64,000 bases of DNA from Typhlomys cinereus (lineage: Eukaryota > Chordata > Mammalia > Rodentia > Platacanthomyidae), in NCBI GenBank assembly GCA_023101885.1, contig JALPQD010000233.1, positions 682,001 through 746,000 of the forward strand, in the 5' to 3' direction. Shown here piece by piece: positions 56,240-64,000 of this stretch; positions within the stretch are counted from its first letter, which is position 1; every line of letters starts with the position of its first letter. The notes beneath the pieces were generated by a model, which was not told where the DNA came from, searched no databases, and saw only the letters and a list, made by a program, of their open reading frames with translations. The translations under genes and the position numbers were made by a program.

Positions 56240-57660
56240 TTTTTGTTTTTGAATCTGTTAATGTAATGAATTACATTTACTGATTTATGTATGTTAAGCC
56301 ATCCTTGCATTCTTGAAATGAATGGACTGATCAGAATGTATGATTTTTGAGATATATTTTTGGGTTTTTGTGTGCAAAGTATTTAAATGGGATTTTGAAT
56401 CTATGTTTATTAGCGAGATTAACCTATAATCCCTTTCCTTGATGTGTCTTTGTTTTGTTTTGGAATCAAATGATGCTGGCTTAGTATGATGAAATGATGA
56501 ATTTGGGAGTATTCCTTCTGTCTCTATTTTATGGAGTAATTTGAGAAGTAGTGGTATTAGTTCTTCTATAAAGATCTGGTAGAATTCTGCACTGAATCCA
56601 TCTGGTCCTGGGCTTTTTCTTAGTTGGAAGACTTGAAATTACTGTTTTAATTTCATTTATTGTTGGTCTGTTTAAATTATTTATTTCATCTTGAGGTGAT
56701 TTTGATAAGTCACATGTGTTTTGGAATGCATCCATTATCTTCAGATTATCCAATTTAAATGACTATAAATTTTTAAAGTATATCCTTATGATTTTCTGGA
56801 TTTTTATAACTTGAATTATGTCACTCCATATCCTTCTGGCTTTTACCATTGGTATTGAAAAGTCAGTTGTTATTTTGATGGCATGCCTCTGTTTGACTTG
56901 TTCTTTCTGTCTTGCAGATTTTAAGATTTTGTCTTTAATGCACATATTAGGCGTGTGAGTAATTCTTTTTTTGTCCTGGGCATTTGGTGTTCTGTTTGTC
57001 TCTTGAATTAGGATGGGTATCTCTTTTCTTAGGTCAGGGAAATTTTCCTTTATTATCTCAATAATTATGCATTATGGATTTTTCTCTTGTGTATTTGTTT
57101 CTGAGAAACCCACAATCTATATGTTGGGCCTTTTGATGGTGTTCCCGAATCTCTCTATGTTCCATTCAATTTATTAGTTTCTCTGACTTATCAGCCTATC
57201 CTATCTTATTTTCCAGTTCTGAGTCTGTCTTCTACATGATCAGTTCTATTTTTGAGACTCTCTATTGGATTTATTATTGCACTATTTAAATTTTTTAATT
57301 CCAGTGTTATTTCAGCCTGGACTTTTCAGTGTTTCCATTATTATTTGCAGATCACTTTGGGTTTTCAGTGTTTCTAGAGCTTTTTTTCAAGTTTTTATTA
57401 TGTCTTGTTTGTTAGTGTTTTCTTTTCTGAGTTTGTTGTGTTCTTCAGATTTGTTTAGTTGTTTATCTATATCCTCTTGGAATTTTAAATTGTATTTGTA
57501 ATCAATCTTTGGAATTCATTGCCCTGATTTTTGCTCTCTTGGATACCTCTCAATGGACTATCTTCTGTGGGAACTGAGGCCCTGAGATTGGTCATCTTGG
57601 GAGGAAACATTTTTTTGGCTTCTATTTTTTTCTAGTTTTTTTCAGTGTCATGTTGACATC
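56240..57660 (-). mobile_element. older L1 with internal deletion (ORF2 RT part joined to ORF1)
   Basis: Minus strand. 56240-56790 is RT-region sequence of ORF2 (GATTTGGTAGAATTCTGCACTGAATCCATCTGG-type block, 56572-56605). 56800-57660 is ORF1 (frame 56945-56763 with ITTDFSIPMVKARRIWSD; the coiled-coil part at about 57260-57500; and a GGAACTGAGGCCCTGAGATTG N-terminal block near 57571). The region between (endonuclease, rest of RT, ORF1 C-terminus) is missing, so ORF2 abuts ORF1 near 56790. Strongly diverged from the two large L1s. Confidence 0.8.
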
Positions 57661-58020
57661 TGGAATTAGGTTGTCGCTTATCTTCTTTGATTTATTTTGT
57701 TGATGTTTCCTGCCTGAGTTCATATTTATATTTGTGTATAATGCTTTTAGGATGGATAGCTATTGATTGAACATCTATCTGAAGTCTCCAGGTACTGATC
57801 GTTTTGTAAGATAGTTGTCTTCTCTCTAGAATGTTGTTTTTCAGCACTTAGATGATGTTTTTAGCATCTATGTTTTGCTTTGTGTTACATATCAAATGTT
57901 TGTACATTTACTTAAGCCAAAAGGTAGAGAGATTCCAGTGTTCTTTTGCTGTATGATACATCAATGTTTCTCAGATGAGTGTTCTTAAGTGACTATAATT
58001 CTGTCTATTATGCCTTTTGT
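57661..58020. other. unannotated sequence, possibly old L1 5' region
   Basis: T-rich; it may be the 5' part of the older L1, but nothing specific is recognisable. Confidence 0.35.
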
Positions 58021-58380
58021 CTCTCTTTTTTTTATTTCTTCCACTCATACAAAGTTGATAAGTACCCCATTCCCCTCCCTCCACCCCTCTCTGAATCCCC
58101 TTGCTCCCTCCCCCCTTTTCACTTACTTCCCCCCCCTCCTTTTCTCCTGTGCTCCTCCCCCCCATTCCTGGAGCATCCTTTAGCGTGAATGTCAAACTTC
58201 CCTCTGGGTCCTCCTCTCTGATGAGGTGTAAGGACTCAGTGGCATCGCCTAGAGCTCTGTCTTGTGTTCTCCTTTAGTATAGGAACACTATTGTGGCTGT
58301 TAATCTTTAGCCTCTAAGGATCGTAGTGCCTGTGATCCATGCTAGATTTTGGGGGTTCAATGATATGTTGGTCATTTTTC
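58021..58380 (-). mobile_element. 5'-truncated L1 3' UTR fragment
   Basis: Antisense 3' tip: T run at 58021-58032, CCACTCATACAAAGTTGATAAG, a C-rich tract to about 58165, then 3' UTR body to GTTCAATGATATGTTGGTCAT (58358-58378). It is the most complete copy of the tip that is lacking at 50189. Confidence 0.85.
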
Positions 58381-60195
58381 TTGCAGTTTTGTGCTAAATT
58401 GGATTGGATTTTCTATATGGACTTAAATTTTGTGTGTATGTGTGTGCGATTGGAAGGTGGGATAGGGAAAGGGGAGAAGAAGTAGGTTGCGAGAGCAATA
58501 GGAGAACAAAGCAAAGGCAAAATTAAGCAGAGTTTGGGACCTTGCCTCTGAACTGGCAGACTGAGAGCATCCTCACTTGAGCTGTGCTTTATTTTCAGCT
58601 TTTAAGGTTATTTCTTAATAGATGAAATTAGTGTTTTAGTGTAGTAAATATTGGTTAATGTAATTGTAATCTTCGAGTAATACTTCTATTTGATAAGATT
58701 CCATCATATTTGGTGTCTTGGAAGCCAGATGAAATGTTTTACCTCATGGCTGACTTTCAGCCACAGAAGAGTTCAGTGGTTCCACTTCAGGGACTAGCAA
58801 CCTGATCAGGTATATCCTAGGTTATGAACTTGGTCTTGGTGCTATGTCTCTCTTGTTTCTTGTCCTTTCCTAAACTTGGCATTCATGTTGATCTTGCGAG
58901 CGCAAGTCATTTGATTTTAGAATTTTTAGTTAAAAGTTTGTGGCATTCACAAATAACGTTCTGACTTTTATAACATTTGAGATTAGGCAGTGGACCACTG
59001 TTCTCCAGGAGATAAGAATCTTGTTTCTGGTTAAGCTGAGGTTGACAGCAGCAATAATTCCAGTTAATGTGTATGCCATACAATGACAAAAGAATGAATT
59101 ATCAGCTATGACTGCTACTAATACAATTTCCATTAAATTGAATTTTCAAGGTTTCATATTGATATAGTACTAGAACAAAATTAAGGTCTGCAATTCCAAA
59201 GATATTATAGGGAAATGTATTTGCTTCTAGTGGGAAAAAGATAAAAAGCATACTAAAGTTGAAAATTCTTGGCTCGAGGTATGCTTTAAAACTTAGGACT
59301 ATTGTATTATTTTGGTACAGTATTTTGTTTTTTTCACAGCTGTAGTGTTGAAAATTAAATTCAAAATAAATTGCCTCATACATTTGGGTTAAAAACATTC
59401 TAGACCTTCCATATAATAGTAGATTTTATTAAGATATAAAAGAGCACACACAGTATAGATTGGCTAGTATCAGAAGTCAAAGTATATGGACTTTGGCTTT
59501 CTAAGGCCTCCCACACCAACTATAGCTACTCTGTGTTTCATATCTGATAAAGCTTTTTCATCCTTATTTGAAGATGATGAAAACACTTTGGGGGGAGAGA
59601 ACGTCCTTGCAAGGAATCCAGTTTCTTCAGAGACTTGATTATACCCTTTCCTTTGCAAACTGTTGTTACTCACCTTGGGAAATCGAATATATATATAATA
59701 TACATATATATAGTATATATATGACAGATTCAAAGATTATTTCAACACCAATAACTTGAAGAAGTGGGAAATTCTTTTATCAGGAACTTGAAAGAGTTGA
59801 GTGGAAAGAGCTCTGAAATACTGAGAATGGAAGAACTCTACATTATATTGAATACACCAGTTAGTTTAAATGAAATGCTTTCTTGGCCGAATGACTAAAA
59901 TGTAGATCACAATTTGGTGGATGCTAAATAAAGTTGGGAAGCAAAAGATTTCTTGGCAACATGTGTAGGAAAGAATTCAAAGGTTTGAGTGAGAGAATTG
60001 CTGGAACAATCCAACCATTTGTGATTACTCAGTTATCATGATCATATGTGTTCAGAAGGTTCAGGAAGTACTCTCTTCACCAAGGCTTTGATAATTGTTG
60101 GTAAGATGGGTGCTCAATTTGAAGATGGATTCTAGAATGAAATAAAGTCCTGGTTTCAATGAAATGAAAAGTCCCACAGGGTAATTTTGCATCAT
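58381..60195. other. unannotated sequence
   Basis: No gene recognised. It contains a short TA-rich repeat at 59686-59722. The segment 59790-60190 has the style of an old LTR-element interior, but I cannot name it. Confidence 0.4.
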
Positions 60196-60515
60196 TATGA
60201 GAAAATACCTGATGGGAACAACTAAGCTAAGGGGAGACTTATTTTGGTTCATAGTTTCAGAAAGATTTTCAGTCCATTAGGGTGGAAAAGGCATTGTGGC
60301 AGAAGCAGCCTTATAGTGGAAGGAACATGTAGGAAATAATCCCATATCTTGCTGGATCAAGGAAGCAAAGAACATTGCCAGATCACTGGCCAGCGATAAC
60401 GATCAAAAGCCCATCCCTAGAACACTAATTTGGTTAGGTAGGCTCTTGTTCCTAAAGGTGCCCACAAGCTGAGGAGTGTTCAAACATGAACCAGTGGGGA
60501 CATTCAAGGGTCATA
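60196..60515. repeat. MaLR-like LTR remnant (tentative)
   Basis: Blocks AGACTTATTTTGGTTCATAG, CAGTCCATTAGGGTGG, CTTGTTCCTAAAGGTGCCC and GAACCAGTGGGGACATTCA follow the order seen in the remnant at 4414-4790. Confidence 0.45.
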
Positions 60516-62254
60516 TTGTAACAGTAGCAGAAACTACATAGGTGCTTTTGGATGTTAGAGGAAAAAAGGTTGTGGCTGCCATGATTAGTAACTAGCCATG
60601 ATTGGTAACCAGAAGAATTTTCCTTGGGATCATTGGTGACCATAGGACAGGGAGATTTTAATCTGAGTATATCTAGGACTCTACTGGATATTAAGAATAC
60701 AGTTTCCAAAGCTGAATCAGTTTGTGGACTCAAGTTCTTAAGCAGATGCTTTGAGGGGGATACTCTAGGACCAGGCATGCACATACTGAAAATGCATCCT
60801 TATCTTCCTCAAAGACGTATGTGGTCATTTGCTAAATAATATGAGGTTGTGGACAATACTCTCCTAATCTATTGCACACTAATTTGGATTTAATAATAAT
60901 TTGAAGATATTTAAGACAGATGAAAATATGGTGTAGGGCAATCAGGTGAAATGTGAAATTCTCACTTTCATCCTCTTCATGACAGAATCGCTCATGTGTG
61001 AGCTACATTTTACAATTATTTTCCAAGTTTCTTATTGTAATATCACTAGAAAACTGGAAAATTGGGAGGGGTGTGGTCTGTAGTGACTACTTTTGCTCAC
61101 CAAGGATAAATAACTTTTCCTTGTATTGTGGAATCTAGAAGTGGGCATGAAAGCGAAGTGATCTTTCTCATACTATCATTTCTTTAGTAAAAGTTGAAGA
61201 AATAATAATGTCACCTTGTACATTCTAGATAACCATGACTTAAGCTCCTGTAGGAATACAAATATATATTTCCAATACATCAAGAAACTCTACCTTGTAC
61301 TATATAATTAAGACAATTCAAGATCCTGCACTTGACAAAATTAATTTGCCTGTTTATTTTTTGAGAGAAGTAGTTATATTCTGTGAAATAAGAGTGGCCT
61401 TTCAATAAAGTAGCATTGTAAGTACTTTTATGAGAGTAAAGATCAATAGAAGAAAAGAATTTTGGGGAAAGAAAGAAAACAAGAAATAGATATTTTTATT
61501 TTCCCTGCTAATTTTTCTATTAATGTTTAATTTTGTAACATGTCTATGATTTTGAAGAAACTGGTAATGTGGGAGACTTGGTAGAAAGCAGAGTCCTTTT
61601 TCCCACTGGTATAGCCTTATGGGGACAATTTCTTTCTTTACTTCTTGGCAGTGAGAGCACTGGCATGTGATCAGAGCTCAGTGGGTCCCATGGGGACAGT
61701 ATGTTTTGAAGCAGTGACCCAGGCACATAGAGTGGTTGCCTCACTAGTGTCCTCTGTGTTTTGTCCTCAGTGCCAAGGGCAAATGGAATCATGTCAGCCA
61801 GTGTCACAGAGAAAAAAACTCTCGTCTCCCCAGAGGTGTCAGAAGGGTCACACTTTATCTGTGTGAGATCATGAAAAAAATCTCTTTTCCACATGAACTT
61901 CCATCCCTCTTTTTCCCAGCCCTGATGCTCCCTCTGTTCTCTTCCTTCCAAACCCTTGGGCTTTCTGCAAAGTGGCACTGCTTTATTCTGTGGGTATCCA
62001 AAAGTATAAATGATTTAAAGTAAGCTTATACCTCTCTCACATGGTAACTTTAGGGATTCTTCCATGCCTTCCATCTTGTAGGGCTTGTTTGAAATATTTT
62101 ACACACCAATATATCTCACATGCTTTGTATTCTTGATTTGCTAACCTCTGAGGTTTTAAAAGCAGTTTGGAAGAATTTCAGTAGCCATACAAGACAAGAT
62201 TGCATCTTTCCAATGTGCCATGCTTTACATTGTAATTTAACTCTAATCTTTTTT
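60516..62254. other. unannotated sequence
   Basis: Nothing recognised. A 144-codon minus-strand frame at 61544-61978 has no domain that I know and no start or context support. Confidence 0.4.
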
Positions 62255-62334
62255 TCTGGGGATTCTGGGAATTGAGCTCAGGGCCTCTCACATGCTAAAC
62301 AGGTGCTGTTTTGCGGAACCATACCTCCAGTCCA
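62255..62334 (-). repeat. ID-type SINE half (B4 or ID)
   Basis: GGGAATTGAGCTCAGGGCCT, CACATGCTAAACAGGTGCT and CCATACCTCCAGTCC give the antisense ID-like pattern (reverse B box, then reverse A box side). Confidence 0.65.
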
Positions 62335-64000
62335 AATTATTTTCTCTATCTGCTTAAGATAAGCAGGGAAGGATAATTAGGCTATTACACATTTCTACCT
62401 GTTCACCACAACCTTCGAGCACAGCGTGCCATCATTGCTTAAGTATTCACACTGCTAAAAATGGCAGAGGAGTTTCCATCTTTCTTTTAGTGGAAGGTGT
62501 CAGTATCACTATCTTTATTCTCATAAAAGAATTTGATTCACTATCGTTAATGTCTTTTCCTATTTGACTTCAATATTATAAGAAAACCCAATAAGAAATT
62601 TCATAGGTATAAAATATCAAATTATGTTTTTTAAGTTTACTATGTCCTATTCAGTTAAAATACTTTCACATGCATTTTTTCTTAGTAAAATTAAAAGAGC
62701 TTAATATACTTCTATATGCTCCAAGTCCAAAGTGTACGTGTACCTCTTTCTCTCCATTCTACCCCAAAAAACCAAAGGACCTCAAAAATTGTACAGGATC
62801 CACAATTTAAATATTTTTAAGATTAAGATTGAAGTTTGTTTCTCAGTACTGGTACCTAAGTTGAGTTTGTGGCATTCTGTGCTCTAGACTGTTTCTTTTT
62901 GGGTTTCTGCCCAAGGCTCTGGTCTTTCTATAGTTGGCCTATGAGATTTAAAAGGGAAAGGTTTTAGTAAAACATAGAGACAGTGCTTGTAGTCAAGGGA
63001 TACGACCTCAGGCAGAAAGGGGGTGGGGGCAAGCAAAAAGATCAAGTCAAATTCTATTTCCAAGAAAAGCTGGTTTCTGTTTTAATAACAGTAATGTCTC
63101 TGTAGTTCAAAGTTAGCAGCTATCAAAACATGTTGCAGTCGACAGCACACTAACTCCTTTCCATTGCATGGAAGCAGATCCTAGTGCAGTTAGGTCCAAA
63201 TAAAAATATATTTACAGACAAAAATCAACCTAGGAAGGGCAGAAATCAGCAAAAATCTATGCCTCTTCAATGTTCAGTAACATAACATCATTCTATACAA
63301 CACACATATTAAAGATACTATGCATGTCTTCAGGATTAAAAGATCATTAAAAGTTATATTAGAAAGGAATGGAATTCTAAAGATAAGAGAAACTGAAGAG
63401 GAAATTAGAAAGAAGATGTCTATTGAAGCAAAACATAGAATCTCTCCATCACATGTGTTAATGGTTCAGCACGGCAGCTTTTTGCTCCACACTTGGTATG
63501 AGGTTTGAGCAGGAAGTATTATTGTCTGGCATCAGAGCTAGAGCAGGATCCAGCCTGAACCTCCAAGTTATTTCACATGGAAATAAGAAATTGCAGAACA
63601 ATGTGGGTGGGCAGTAGACCTGACCTGACTCTCATTTATTAAATAAACACAGACCTGAGTAACTATATTCGTGAGAGTGTTGGCAGTGGCAGTGGCATTG
63701 CCAAGCTATAGCACTTGGGTGAGATGAGATTTGAGTCCCTCATAAATCTCCATACACAGACCCCTTCCAAATCTCCTCACATAAATTCAATAATCTAGCT
63801 AATCTAAGTAAAATAAAGTGTACTTGCCCTGCAATTTAGCTTCAAGACAAAGCAATTTGCTTCCTTTCCCAAGAATGTTTCCATTACTCAGTTCTTTCTA
63901 CAGACAAGTACAGCAACTGACCGGTACTCCAACTTCTAGGATTATGAGAACTGCTGGTTCTTGCTGAAGCCAGACGACAAGAGGCTTCTCTGCTCTACAG
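62335..64000. other. unannotated sequence
   Basis: No recognised gene or repeat up to the window edge. Confidence 0.4.

Noticed and set aside
61544..61978. 144-codon minus-strand frame
   Set aside because: No recognisable domain, no supporting start context, and length within what is expected by chance in 64 kb.

Overview
The window looks like gene-poor intergenic DNA from a rodent nuclear genome. It contains B1/B4/ID-type SINEs, many copies of a roughly 280-bp tRNA-derived SINE with a (CA)n tail, Lx-like L1 3' ends, MaLR-type LTR remnants and a gammaretrovirus-like endogenous provirus. B4 elements place it in the mouse-related rodents. The CA-tailed SINE resembles the B2 superfamily, and its length and tail could fit the dipodid (jerboa) branch, but I cannot confirm the species from sequence alone. 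I found no intact host protein-coding gene, tRNA gene or rRNA gene. The only host-gene-derived unit is a full-length processed pseudogene of TPX2 at 13782-16505.

Layout. 1-13.7 kb: old repeats, L1 3' ends, SINEs, MaLR-like LTRs, a (TTTTC)n tract and a 0.7-kb polypurine block. 13.77-16.52 kb: TPX2 retropseudogene between 15-bp target-site duplications. 16.7-21.2 kb: a decayed class I ERV on the minus strand with gag and pol remnants and one LTR, but no protease, no RT fingers/palm and no env. 21.2-30.9 kb: SINEs and at least three L1 generations, including an L1 3' end fused to a GC-rich foreign segment. 30.9-34.6 kb: mostly unannotatable unique sequence. 34.7-37.5 kb: an L1 with a 5' inversion and a second short L1. 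37.97-38.54 kb: a solo LTR with 5-bp duplications.

40.0-58.4 kb is a nested stack. A minus-strand L1 (body 50189-56235, probable 3' tip at 40040-40180) seems to be split by an ERVK-like element (LTR at 40179-40742, interior to about 50188). That element is in turn split by a near-full-length L1 (43471-49910) flanked by a 17-bp duplication. An older L1 (56240-57660) lies beyond. 58.4-64 kb holds scattered remnants.

The elements do not form a working pathway; their relations are historical. The best-supported unusual signals are: (1) a 549-bp block with no mismatch between two otherwise clearly diverged L1s 6.4 kb apart, suggesting gene conversion; (2) short ORF2-derived patches inside the 3' UTRs of both large L1s, one direct and one inverted, the inverted one coinciding with the junction of a 5'-inverted L1; (3) an L1/GC-rich chimera bounded by one pair of target-site duplications; and (4) a clean gag-to-RT-thumb deletion in the class I ERV. 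I saw no evidence of a new enzymatic or defence system.
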